Shown here: piece after piece, positions 49,598 to 58,940 of the stretch
How positions within the stretch are numbered: the first letter of the stretch is position 1
Layout: the number at the start of each line of letters is the position of its first letter
Assembly (NCBI RefSeq): GCF_001885075.1
Contig: NZ_MODU01000004.1
Coordinates: forward strand, 2,294,001-2,358,000
Length of the DNA: 64,000 nucleotides
From: Alteromonas sp. V450
GTDB taxonomy: Bacteria > Pseudomonadota > Gammaproteobacteria > Enterobacterales > Alteromonadaceae
Direction of reading: 5' to 3'
Program-made: the position numbers and the translations under genes
Notes under the pieces: model-generated
What the model was told of the DNA's origin: nothing
The model's input: only the letters and a program-made list of their open reading frames with translations
Databases searched by the model: none

Positions 49598-49625
49598 TTA
49601 CTAAAACTGTATTTATCATTAGTAA
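49598..49625. promoter_or_regulatory. Inverted repeat in the LysR-adhC intergenic region
   Basis: TTACTAA (49598-49604) and TTAGTAA (49619-49625) form a 7-bp inverted repeat with 14-base spacing, roughly the geometry of a LysR-type operator. It lies 63-90 bases before the adhC start. Confidence 0.35.
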
Positions 49626-49672
49626 TCCGTCTCCTATACTTTGGCCTATAAAACAACACCAAAGATTTATAA

Positions 49673-50845
<1,173 letters not shown>

Positions 50846-50862
50846 TACCAATCTTCATAGAT
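50846..50862 (+). repeat. Fragment resembling the MITE end
   Basis: TACCAATCTTCATAGAT matches the first positions of the MITE left end (TACCAATCCGCATAGAT at 38638) at 15 of 17. It begins directly after the adhC stop codon. It may be a relic or a chance match. Confidence 0.35.
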
Positions 50863-50875
50863 ATATGTTTTTAAA

Positions 50876-50906
50876 CAAAGGCCCGCATTAATGCGGGCCT
50901 TTTTGA
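50876..50906. terminator. Rho-independent terminator between frmA and the PEP-CTERM gene
   Basis: AAAGGCCCGCAT pairs with ATGCGGGCCTTT (50878-50902), followed by Ts. With A-rich left flank it can act for both convergent genes. Confidence 0.85.
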
Positions 50907-50923
50907 TATCTAGCGCATTGAGC

Positions 50924-51556
50924 CTACTTTTTTCTGTTGCGTCTTATTAGTGCCAAAGCCGATAAAGGCAGCAAAATTGCCAAACTTGCTGGTTCAGAAA
51001 CACTAGATACACTCGCAGAAAAGCTCGGTGCTTCGGTTACCACAATGTTGTCGATAAAATTGCCGTATGTACCCGCGTTTAAACTCGAAAAGCGAATAGT
51101 AGTCAGCGACGTTTGAGCTGTAAAATCACCGAAAAATACAGACCAGCGTTTGACATTGTGATCATCAAATACTTGAGTAAACAACACGCTGTCTGTTTCG
51201 CTGAATATATCTACTTTAAAGCTTTCTCCATTGCGTCTGGCAGCATAAGCAAACGATACGTCGTATGTTGTACCCGCTTCGGTTTTAAAGTTTTGAAAAA
51301 TGGAATAGCTAACGCCTCTAACATTCGCATTTAATTCGGCGTATTGGCTACCATCGAAAGCGTTAAACCGGTTGAAATTGTCCCAGAGCTCCATATCAGT
51401 TCCGCTCCAGCCCGTTACTGTGTCCTCAGCAAATGGCTTCCAGCTATTACTTTTGATGTCGTCGCTTTCAAAACTACCATTTAAGATCAAGTTAGCATGC
51501 GCCGTTATGCTCACACTAAAAAAAAACATGAATATAAATGCTGTCCGTTTACTCAA
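50924..51556 (-). CDS. PEP-CTERM sorting domain protein
   Basis: The 210-aa protein has a signal peptide (FIFMFFFSVSITAHA). The mature domain starts NLILNGSFESDD, a DUF642/carbohydrate-binding-like beta sandwich (TVTGWSGTDMELWDNF, TTIRFSSLNAGTYGNFIDNIVV). The C-terminus is SVSEPASLAILLPLSALALIRRNRKK: PEP-like motif, hydrophobic helix, basic tail, as processed by exosortase. It is probably secreted or surface-attached with an exopolysaccharide. The frame opens with GTG at 51571; a TTG at 51556 preceded by GGAG six bases upstream gives a tidier start, but neither is certain. Confidence 0.82.
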   Translation of the reverse strand: MSKRTAFIFMFFFSVSITAHANLILNGSFESDDIKSNSWKPFAEDTVTGWSGTDMELWDNFNRFNAFDGSQYAELNANVRGVSYSIFQNFKTEAGTTYDVSFAYAARRNGESFKVDIFSETDSVLFTQVFDDHNVKRWSVFFGDFTAQTSLTTIRFSSLNAGTYGNFIDNIVVTEAPSFSASVSSVSEPASLAILLPLSALALIRRNRKK

Positions 51557-51666
51557 GTGATACTCCAACACTAATTTAATGCTCAGACAGTATCATACCA
51601 AGTGGTCCAACCTGTGTATCTTATTCTTTCGCATGTTATATAAAAGTATAACTGGGCCGCCACGCC

Positions 51667-52311
51667 CTATATGATTCCTTGCTCTAACGCTTTAAGCACA
51701 GCTCTCGTTCTATCTCTTACGCCAAGCTTAGCCATGACTGAAGAAACTTGGTTCTTAATGGTGCCTGTTGATTTGAACATGGCATCTGCAATTTCCTTAT
51801 TGCTGTAACCCGCAGCGATCAAACGGAGAATTTCGACTTCTTTCTCAGTAAGGGGCTCAGGATTTTCGAACGACTCAAATTCTACGTTAAGTCCTTTCAA
51901 GCCTTGCAACACTTTTTCGGTCACCGCAGGCTGAATCAGCGTTTTGCCATTTTTTATTTGTGTAATAGTGTCTACTAGGGTTTCTAGCGACACATCTTTA
52001 AGCAGATATCCTTTTGCACCGGCGCGCATTGCCCCATTCACCAATTCATGGTCGTCAAACGTTGTAAGCATAAGCACTGGCGTACTAATCCCTTTCTCAC
52101 TCAGTGCAAGCAAAGTATCGATACCCGATAGTTTAGGCATGCGAATATCCATTAATATCACATCACAGTTTAAAGCGTTTTCACTATCAATGAGCTGCTG
52201 ACCATTTTCGTATTCGCCAACAACCTTAACGCTATCATCGAGCCCTAAAAGCGATTTGATCCCTTCTCTCACCAGCATTTGATCTTCAACTAAAATAAGG
52301 CGTGTTTTCAT
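51667..52311 (-). CDS. NarL/LuxR-family response regulator
   Basis: The 214-aa protein has a receiver domain (LILVEDQMLVREGIKSLL, phosphorylated aspartate in CDVILMDIRMPKLSGIDTL, threonine and lysine at VLMLTTFDDHE and GYLLKDVSLE). A LuxR-type helix-turn-helix follows at about residues 150-210 (LTEKEVEILRLIAAGYSNKEIADAMFKSTGTIKNQVSSVMAKLGVRDRTRAV). It overlaps the histidine kinase stop by four bases, so the pair forms one operon. The target genes are unknown. Confidence 0.94.
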   Translation of the reverse strand: MKTRLILVEDQMLVREGIKSLLGLDDSVKVVGEYENGQQLIDSENALNCDVILMDIRMPKLSGIDTLLALSEKGISTPVLMLTTFDDHELVNGAMRAGAKGYLLKDVSLETLVDTITQIKNGKTLIQPAVTEKVLQGLKGLNVEFESFENPEPLTEKEVEILRLIAAGYSNKEIADAMFKSTGTIKNQVSSVMAKLGVRDRTRAVLKALEQGII

Positions 52312-53606
52312 TCGCCCTCCGGAATATGAATTTCGATGCGAAAACCCTGCTCGGTTTGCTGCCAGCTGATAGTTCCATTTAGCTCGTGAACCCGTTCCTG
52401 CATTCCTTTTAGGCCGTTGCCAGCCACTACACGCTTTGAAATGTCAGATACGCTCGGCCCTGCTTCCTCTTGAACGCCTTCTACATAAGCGCTTTCTGAA
52501 AAGCTACATGGTGCTTTGTCGAAAAGCGGTATGCTACTTGGCTGTTCGCCACTTATTGTCTTATCAGCAGCATGTGGCACCATACTGTCTTGCATGAGTA
52601 GGTTATAAGCGCCGTTGTGTTGCGTTAGTGATATAGAAAAATAATGTGCCTGTGTATGGCGGATGACGTTAGTTAGTGCCTCCTGCATACTTCGCAAAAG
52701 GCAATCGGCAATTCGCACGTTGGTTAACATCAAATCGTCGTCAATGTGCAGATTTACCATCGGCCTAGGCAAATCTTTAATCAGTGCGTTTACCGCTAAT
52801 GAAAAATCGATAGCCGCATTTTCCCGAATATCAGAAATCGCTTCTCTAACATCAGAGAGTAAAAGCTTTGCGATACTATGGGACTGCTCAACGTGTTGCT
52901 TTATGGCTTGCGATTCTGTGCTCTCTAATAAATCCGCCTTTCTCGAAGCGACTTGAAGGTTGATGGTAAGCGCCGTCAAATGATGCCCTAAAACATCGTG
53001 AATGTTTCGCGCTATCCGCAGGCGTTCATCCTGAGTAAGCGCCTGCTTCATGAGTTGCTGAGTACTCAACAATTGTCTATTAAGCGCATCAGCTTCTTCA
53101 CGTGCTTTCGATTCTTTAATGGCCGTGTTTGACATGATCATCGCAAATAAATTAAATGTCCAAAAAAGCGCGCCGGTTAAGAAAGCTTGCTGTTCTTGCC
53201 ACACCCATCCTTGGATAAGGATTGTGGGCAGAGCCAATGGTATTGAAAGCACGACGCACGTTTTCCAATTAACATAGTAAGGAAGAATGGCGGACCAAAT
53301 AACAACGAAGATGGCAAGGTAAACATAGGGAAGCAAAAACTGGCTCAGAACCGCTAATAGAAACATCGCCCATAACGTTGGCAGCCTTAACGAGGGCTTA
53401 CTGTGGTCATGCCTACTGACAATAACAAAAGTCACTGCGAGCATACCAAAAATAGCAATGGCAGAGAGAGTTCGCCAATGCATGAACGAGTATTGATGAT
53501 ACAAGAAGTAAAGTGCAGAGCCGCTTACAAACATCCACGTAATGCATGCAGATGCGCGCTCAATATCGATGCTCACCCGCCAATGAGCAGGGATTGAGAT
53601 TTTCAT
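52308..53606 (-). CDS. HisKA_3 sensor histidine kinase with an unusual ATPase-domain insertion
   Basis: The 432-aa protein has about five to six N-terminal transmembrane helices. The HisKA_3 dimerisation region, with the phosphorylated histidine in ERLRIARNIHDVLGHHLTALTI, is near residue 205. In the C-terminal ATPase domain LRSMQEALTNVIRHT is the N box. The expected DxG motif reads QDSM, and about 45 serine/proline-rich residues separate it from the GNGLKGMQERV box. Family members usually have only a short link there. It pairs with the NarL-type regulator downstream. Confidence 0.9.
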   Translation of the reverse strand: MKISIPAHWRVSIDIERASACITWMFVSGSALYFLYHQYSFMHWRTLSAIAIFGMLAVTFVIVSRHDHSKPSLRLPTLWAMFLLAVLSQFLLPYVYLAIFVVIWSAILPYYVNWKTCVVLSIPLALPTILIQGWVWQEQQAFLTGALFWTFNLFAMIMSNTAIKESKAREEADALNRQLLSTQQLMKQALTQDERLRIARNIHDVLGHHLTALTINLQVASRKADLLESTESQAIKQHVEQSHSIAKLLLSDVREAISDIRENAAIDFSLAVNALIKDLPRPMVNLHIDDDLMLTNVRIADCLLRSMQEALTNVIRHTQAHYFSISLTQHNGAYNLLMQDSMVPHAADKTISGEQPSSIPLFDKAPCSFSESAYVEGVQEEAGPSVSDISKRVVAGNGLKGMQERVHELNGTISWQQTEQGFRIEIHIPEGE

Positions 53607-53779
53607 TTGTTTCTGACTACCTATATCTTTTCGTTCTTATAGCGTTACTTTGACAAAAAACACAGTTCAATGCATAGGCCAGAAGTCACTTTTTATTTCA
53701 TGACTTCTGGCACTGTTGTCAATCTCGTGAAGTTATCACTATAAGCCTACAATTTTGTTTATTGCCAGAGGAAAGCAAG

Positions 53780-54547
53780 ATGCAAACAATTCATGGCTTT
53801 ATAGTAACGCTTCATATTTTAACGGGTGCTCTGTCACTTTTACTGTTTTGGGTGCCTAGTCTTACGAAAAAGGGCGGAAAAACCCACAAGCAATTTGGTG
53901 GTTACTATATAAAAGCAATGCTATTTACGTCTATTAGTGGCGTTATCAGCTCTACTATGGTGTTGTTTATTCCGCTAGTCATCTACCCAACAATGCCCGA
54001 GCACTTTGAGTCTGTTGCTCATTTCACTGCCTATCTTAGAGGTCAATATCTCTTTTTGCTGATGTTAAGCCTGTTGGTATGGAACAACGTAAGGCATTCC
54101 GTAGCGGTGCTTAAAGCGAAGCAAAATCTTGAGCAACTGCGTACTATCGAGTATCTGTGGCTACCCGTAGTGCTTTTTGTCGTCGCTTCCATAGCGTTGT
54201 ATCAGGGTATTACATACGGCATAACGCTAACGTGTATCTTTGCCCCTATTGCACTGTTAAATGCCATTGGTATTGTGCGCTATGTTTATCGAAAAGACAT
54301 CGTTGCAGGTGCGTGGGTAACTGAGCACATTGGGCATATCATTGGCTCTGGTATAGGTGCATACACCGCATTTTTCGCTTTTGGGGGACGCACATTATTT
54401 GAAGGCTCACCGTCACTTCAAATTATCAGCTGGGTTCTACCCGCCCTAATAGGCGTTCCTTTTTCCATCTGGCTTAGCTTTAAATACAAACCAAAATCAC
54501 CTGGTCGTAATACACTTTCTTTAAAACCTAAGGTAGTTAAAAGTTAA
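53780..54547 (+). CDS. Integral membrane protein, function unknown (possibly DUF2306-like)
   Basis: The 255-aa protein has seven hydrophobic segments. The first helix (GFIVTLHILTGALSLLLFWV) is followed by KKGGKTHKQFGGYYIKAML. Histidines in helices (LHIL, THKQ, VTEHIGHIIGSGIGAY) recur in a pattern seen in DUF2306-like or haem-binding-type membrane proteins, but that is weak evidence. The start at 53780 follows AGAGGAAAGCAAG. It is divergent from the histidine kinase operon and could be its target. Confidence 0.7.
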   Translation: MQTIHGFIVTLHILTGALSLLLFWVPSLTKKGGKTHKQFGGYYIKAMLFTSISGVISSTMVLFIPLVIYPTMPEHFESVAHFTAYLRGQYLFLLMLSLLVWNNVRHSVAVLKAKQNLEQLRTIEYLWLPVVLFVVASIALYQGITYGITLTCIFAPIALLNAIGIVRYVYRKDIVAGAWVTEHIGHIIGSGIGAYTAFFAFGGRTLFEGSPSLQIISWVLPALIGVPFSIWLSFKYKPKSPGRNTLSLKPKVVKS

Positions 54548-54717
54548 CCTTAAAAGTGATATGTGAAAATTCAATTCAGCAGTTGTTATCAATGCCACGG
54601 TTAGGGCCTGTTTAATTATCGGTGGCATTGCCGCTTGGACAAGACACAATCAAATGTGTAACGTAAACAATGGCAATAACGCCACCATTACCCCGTGTGA
54701 ACACAGAGCGCTAAATC

Positions 54718-55407
54718 ATGAAAAAGCACCAATCAGCAGCACTTAAAATATTGAAAGGCACACCATCATTTCAAACGTCTAAGCGCAGTCTCGCTGTTTG
54801 TGCGGCCTGTATTAGTTTAGTGCTAGGTTTAAGTGCACATGCGAATGCATATCATGAAGACAATTCAACAGTGCAAACGGGTGGACAAACGCAAATGAAT
54901 ACCAAACCCACACTTGCAACGCTAACTAACTTCCAAAAAAACGCGCCCTTTATGTATTCTTCAGGCTTGCCTGATGCCTCTCATCTTTCTTTGCTGAAAG
55001 AGGAAGGAGTGACGCACGTTATAGACTTGATCCCAGGAAATAGAACTAGTGAGATTTTAACTACCTCAGAATTAGGTCTAGATTACTTTAATGTGCCCGT
55101 TGATTGGGAAGGCCCCACATTAGCCAACTTTTTAAACTACGCAGCATTCATGCAAAGCGTAGATATCGAAAAAGACAAGGTACTCACGCACTGCAAACTG
55201 AATTGGCGAGGTGCCGCTTTTACCTATCTTTATAGAATTAACGTACTGGGAGAAAGTGAACAAGCTGCCAAAAAAGACCTTATGGCTATTTGGCACCCAA
55301 ATCCTACATGGTACGCGTTTATGAACGACGTTATTTCTCATTACAATGAGGTAAACGGTAAACAAGTAGCAATGTCGTTTGAGGCTGCCGCTCCTGAAAG
55401 CCATTAG
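54718..55407 (+). CDS. Exported CX4R protein-phosphatase-like protein (DUF442-type)
   Basis: The 229-aa protein has a long N-region then a hydrophobic signal (SLAVCAACISLVLGLSAHANA). The domain reads FMYSSGLPDASHLSLLKEEGVTHVIDLIPG and THCKLNWRGAAFTYLYRINVLG; HC-x4-R matches the active-site loop spacing of the DUF442/beta-lactamase-hydrolase-like phosphatases rather than the classical CX5R. It would act on phosphate esters in the periplasm or be a binding protein; neither is shown. It stands alone just before the ars genes. Confidence 0.7.
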   Translation: MKKHQSAALKILKGTPSFQTSKRSLAVCAACISLVLGLSAHANAYHEDNSTVQTGGQTQMNTKPTLATLTNFQKNAPFMYSSGLPDASHLSLLKEEGVTHVIDLIPGNRTSEILTTSELGLDYFNVPVDWEGPTLANFLNYAAFMQSVDIEKDKVLTHCKLNWRGAAFTYLYRINVLGESEQAAKKDLMAIWHPNPTWYAFMNDVISHYNEVNGKQVAMSFEAAAPESH

Positions 55408-55457
55408 ATTTCTGGGCTACTTCATAGTTTTTTAAACCACTTCCACTACATCAAACA

Positions 55458-55532
55458 TATATGAAATTTCAGATGCGTTATTGACACATACGAAATTTCA
55501 TATACGATACATCACATACGAAATTTCATATG
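55458..55532. promoter_or_regulatory. ars promoter with three copies of an ArsR-type operator
   Basis: ATATGAAATTTCAGAT, CATACGAAATTTCATATA and CATACGAAATTTCATATG share the near-palindromic core TACGAAATTTCATA. The middle copy lies between a TTGACA (-35, 55481-55486) and a TACGAT (-10, 55503-55508), so ArsR binding there should block RNA polymerase. Confidence 0.75.
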
Positions 55533-55543
55533 TGATGATTTTT

Positions 55544-55888
55544 ATGTCGACTTGTTGTGAACCTGGGCAGTTAGCGCCCTTAGCATTTTTTAAATGCCTG
55601 TCGGAAGACACTCGCTTAAAGACGCTGCTTATGCTTAGCGTAAAAGGCGAACTATGCGTGTGCGACCTCACCGATGCGCTTCAACTAAGCCAGCCAAAAA
55701 TTTCGCGGCATCTTGCAGATTTACGAAAATGCGGCTTAGTGCTCGATACCCGCAAGGGGAAGTGGGTGTATTACCAACTTCACCCTGACTTACCTGCTTG
55801 GGCACTAGAGGTTATCAAAAACACTGCGTCCAATAATAGTGCATACATTGATGAGCCATTAGCGAATTTGTCCTGCGAGAATTGCTAA
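55544..55888 (+). CDS. arsR: ArsR family arsenic-responsive repressor
   Basis: The 114-aa winged-helix repressor has the arsenite-binding motif ELCVCDLTDAL in its recognition helix and LSQPKISRHLADLRKCGLV as the DNA-binding segment. Extra cysteines occur in CC at the N-terminus and SCENC at the C-terminus. The ATG at 55544 is preferred to the longer frame from 55481, which would place the operator palindromes inside the coding region. The first gene of arsR-arsC-arsH-acr3, it lies under three operator copies and should repress this operon. Confidence 0.92.
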   Translation: MSTCCEPGQLAPLAFFKCLSEDTRLKTLLMLSVKGELCVCDLTDALQLSQPKISRHLADLRKCGLVLDTRKGKWVYYQLHPDLPAWALEVIKNTASNNSAYIDEPLANLSCENC

Positions 55889-56018
55889 CGCTCACATACT
55901 TTGATCTACAACACTAAGGTGCTTGTCCTTAGCACATTGCAAGCGGCTTACTTATTAACTTTTCTAATTTTTTGATAGCTATTCAAAGTAGCATCAGCCA
56001 TTTAAATAAGGTTTTTAT

Positions 56019-56486
56019 ATGAAAATTTTATACATTTGTACGCACAACCGTTGCCGCAGTATTCTTTGCGAAGCCATCACTAATGCCTCTAACGGTAATG
56101 TAGAAGCGCGCAGTGCGGGCAGCCAGCCTGTCGGTGAAGTACACCCTCTTTCTCTTAAATACCTTGCAGAGCGAGGATTTGATACAAACGGGCTTCAAAG
56201 TCAGTCGTGGGATGAATTTGAAGATTATGACGCTGATCTTGTCGTCACCGTTTGTGATTCAGCGGCGGGTGAGTCATGCCCTGTTTATTTCGGTAAATCG
56301 CTTAAAGTGCACTGGGGCTTAGAAGACCCGTCAAAGTTAGAAGGTAGCGAGCAAGAGAAAGCCGCCGCATTCAACAACACCATAGATATTATTGAAAAGC
56401 GTGTAGCGGCATTAGCAGAACTTGCTGAGAAAAACTTAGATAAAGCAGCACTTAAAGAGGCACTATCAAAATTAGGCGCACAGTAA
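56019..56486 (+). CDS. arsC: Arsenate reductase, low-molecular-weight phosphatase type
   Basis: The 155-aa protein begins [21 protein letters not shown]: the CX5R loop of LMW protein tyrosine phosphatases. [25 protein letters not shown] follows, and [20 protein letters not shown] supplies the additional redox cysteines expected of thioredoxin-coupled ArsC. It reduces arsenate to arsenite in the cytosol. It ends one base into arsH (TAATG), so the two are coupled. Confidence 0.94.
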   Translation: MKILYICTHNRCRSILCEAITNASNGNVEARSAGSQPVGEVHPLSLKYLAERGFDTNGLQSQSWDEFEDYDADLVVTVCDSAAGESCPVYFGKSLKVHWGLEDPSKLEGSEQEKAAAFNNTIDIIEKRVAALAELAEKNLDKAALKEALSKLGAQ

Positions 56487-57253
56487 TGAGTAAAGGTGAA
56501 TCTATGAGCTCAAATGTATCCGAAAGCCCAGACATATCATCAGCACAAAGCCCTTCTGATAACGCGGTAATGGAGCAAATGCATAAGCCCATTATGGCTA
56601 ACTTTGCATCAACGTTCTCAGATCACAAGCCGCGCATTTTGTTACTTTACGGCTCGCTGCGAGAACGTTCTTACAGCCGTCTAGTTATAGAAGAGTCAGC
56701 GCGCTTGCTTGAATACTTTGGCGCAGAGGCCAAAATTTTTGACCCTCGCGGTTTGCCGCAGCCAGATACCGAAGATGAGTCACATCCGAAAGTTAAAGAG
56801 CTACGCGAGCTTATGATGTGGTCTGAAGGGCAAATTTGGTGTTCACCTGAGCGTCACGGCAGCATGACTGGCATAATGAAAAGCATGATTGACTGGGTAC
56901 CGCTTAGCCTTGGCGGCGTGCGTCCGACACAAGGGAAAACGCTGGCCATTATGCAGGTATCTGGTGGCTCACAATCATTTAATGCGGTAAATCAAATGCG
57001 TATTTTAGGACGCTGGATGCGCATGTTAACCATCCCTAACCAGTCTTCTGTAGCAAAAGCGTTTTTAGAATTTGAAGACGATGGTCGCATGAAGCCGTCA
57101 CCTTACTACAACCGCATTGTGGACGTAGTTGAAGAGTTGGTGAAATTTACTTTGCTCACCCGCGACAACAAAGACTTTCTCGTTGACCGCTATTCTGAGC
57201 GCGTTGAAAGCGCAGAAGAAGTGAGTAAGCGTGTTAATCAAAAATCGTTGTAA
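56486..57253 (+). CDS. arsH: Arsenical resistance flavoprotein ArsH
   Basis: The 255-aa NADPH:FMN oxidoreductase has the flavin-binding loop [25 protein letters not shown], then [31 protein letters not shown] and [28 protein letters not shown], all typical of ArsH. It oxidises trivalent organoarsenicals. The start overlaps arsC by one base. The order arsC-arsH-acr3 is consistent with a single transcript. Confidence 0.95.
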   Translation: MSKGESMSSNVSESPDISSAQSPSDNAVMEQMHKPIMANFASTFSDHKPRILLLYGSLRERSYSRLVIEESARLLEYFGAEAKIFDPRGLPQPDTEDESHPKVKELRELMMWSEGQIWCSPERHGSMTGIMKSMIDWVPLSLGGVRPTQGKTLAIMQVSGGSQSFNAVNQMRILGRWMRMLTIPNQSSVAKAFLEFEDDGRMKPSPYYNRIVDVVEELVKFTLLTRDNKDFLVDRYSERVESAEEVSKRVNQKSL

Positions 57254-57275
57254 AGTAAGACAAAGGTGAATCAGA

Positions 57276-58304
57276 ATGGGTTTCTTTGAACGTTATTTAT
57301 CAGTGTGGGTTGGCCTTTGTATTGTTGCAGGGGTGGGCCTAGGCTATGCCATGCCGGGAGTATTTGCGTCTATTGCGGCGCTTGAATATGCGCACGTAAA
57401 CCTGATAGTGGCAGTACTTATTTGGCTAATGATTTACCCAATGATGGTACAAATAGACTTTGGCTCAATTAAAGATGTGGGTAAAAAGCCGAAAGGCCTT
57501 GTACTGACCTTGGTGATTAACTGGCTGATAAAGCCGTTCACTATGGCATTATTGGGTTGGCTATTTTTTAAAGGCATTTTTGCCGACTGGGTAGATCCGC
57601 AAACTGCCACTGAGTACATTGCCGGCATGATCCTACTGGGCGTCGCTCCATGCACAGCGATGGTATTTGTGTGGAGTCACCTTACCAAAGGGGATGCTAA
57701 CTACACGTTAGTCCAGGTATCAATTAACGACTTGATTATGGTCGTTGCCTTTGCACCGCTTACCGCCATGCTGCTAGGTGTAACAGATATAACCGTACCG
57801 TGGGATACCCTGCTGCTTTCTGTTGCACTGTATGTTGTATTGCCATTGGTCGCGGGTTATATCACGCGCCGTCGCTTGGAAAATAAAGGCAATAACACGC
57901 AAGGAAATGGCGCTGTTGACGCATTGGTTAGCAAGTTTAAACCCTTTTCAGTTATTGGCCTGCTTCTCACTATTGTTATTTTGTTTGGTCTTCAGGCCGA
58001 AACTATTTTATCGCAGCCGCAAGACATCGTGCTTATCGCAATACCGCTACTAATACAAACTTACGGTATTTTTGCTATTGCCTACTTTGCCGCAAAACGC
58101 ATAAAGCTGCCCCACAATGTAGCCGCACCAGCATGTATGATTGGTACGTCGAACTTTTTCGAATTGGCAGTAGCCGTCGCTATTTCGTTATTTGGTTTAC
58201 ACAGCGGCGCAGCACTTGCCACTGTGGTGGGTGTGTTAGTTGAAGTACCGGTTATGCTTTCGCTAGTGTGGTTTGCGAACAAAACGCGCCACTGGTTCGA
58301 GTAA
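57276..58304 (+). CDS. acr3: Arsenite efflux transporter ACR3
   Basis: The 342-aa membrane protein has about ten helices. [33 protein letters not shown] is near the N-terminus. [37 protein letters not shown] contains the conserved cysteine of ACR3 (about residue 127), and [22 protein letters not shown] is near the C-terminus. It extrudes arsenite across the inner membrane, using the proton gradient. The gene ends just before a strong terminator. Confidence 0.95.
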   Translation: MGFFERYLSVWVGLCIVAGVGLGYAMPGVFASIAALEYAHVNLIVAVLIWLMIYPMMVQIDFGSIKDVGKKPKGLVLTLVINWLIKPFTMALLGWLFFKGIFADWVDPQTATEYIAGMILLGVAPCTAMVFVWSHLTKGDANYTLVQVSINDLIMVVAFAPLTAMLLGVTDITVPWDTLLLSVALYVVLPLVAGYITRRRLENKGNNTQGNGAVDALVSKFKPFSVIGLLLTIVILFGLQAETILSQPQDIVLIAIPLLIQTYGIFAIAYFAAKRIKLPHNVAAPACMIGTSNFFELAVAVAISLFGLHSGAALATVVGVLVEVPVMLSLVWFANKTRHWFE

Positions 58305-58313
58305 GCGCTAATA

Positions 58314-58343
58314 AAAAGAGCGAACCACGGTTCGCTCTTTAAT
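58314..58343. terminator. Rho-independent terminator after acr3
   Basis: AAAGAGCGAACC pairs with GGTTCGCTCTTT around a two-base loop (58315-58340). It lies between convergent genes and is symmetric. Confidence 0.85.
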
Positions 58344-58362
58344 ACGATTCAAATGCTAAGTA

Positions 58363-58761
58363 CTAAACTGCGATCGGTGAGTTGTAAGTATCGGGAAGAA
58401 TAAAGCCAAAGCGCTGCAAAACTGACGTTAGCACGTCCCGTTGAATCGGTTTTTCTATAAAGCCCAGTGCACCTAAAGACATTACTTTTTGTTGCATCAT
58501 TGGCTGAATGTCGCCAGACACGACGATAACAAATGTTTCTAGCTGACGGCGTTTTATTTCACTCAACACACTGATACCACCAAGAACAGGCATGGTCAGG
58601 TCCAGTAAAACCAAGTCTATAGTGTGATGAGCCAATACTTCCAACGCGTCCATACCATTTGACACTTCGTAAATAGTTTCAGCAAAGCACTCTGGCAAAT
58701 TGCTTCTCGCCATTTTTCGCGCCAGCGCCGAGTCATCACAAATAAGAATATTAAAACCCAT
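58363..58761 (-). CDS. Stand-alone CheY-like response regulator
   Basis: The 132-aa protein is a single receiver domain: ILICDDSALARKMARSNL (acidic pocket), phosphorylated aspartate in LVLLDLTMPVLGGISVL, threonine-type switch in FVIVVSGDIQP, lysine in GFIEKPIQ. No output domain is attached. The frame opens at 58770; the ATG at 58761 gives the normal start. It stands between the ars operon and aceK and its partner kinase is not identified. Confidence 0.9.
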   Translation of the reverse strand: MGFNILICDDSALARKMARSNLPECFAETIYEVSNGMDALEVLAHHTIDLVLLDLTMPVLGGISVLSEIKRRQLETFVIVVSGDIQPMMQQKVMSLGALGFIEKPIQRDVLTSVLQRFGFILPDTYNSPIAV

Positions 58762-58940
58762 CAAATACAAACTTATAATTGCTTATTTATCCGTCAAAAG
58801 AATACATTAAACGAAAGTATAATAAAACAAAAAAGTGTCTGATAATTGGTAACTTAATTGCTATCTTCGTCAAACTTCACTCTTCAAGCTATCTATTTTG
58901 TGATAGATATAACAGGTAACAAAACTAGGAACACACGACC

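Noticed and set aside
55481-55543. Extended N-terminus for ArsR
   Set aside because: The extra 21 residues would encode the promoter and two operator copies; the ATG at 55544 gives the standard length.
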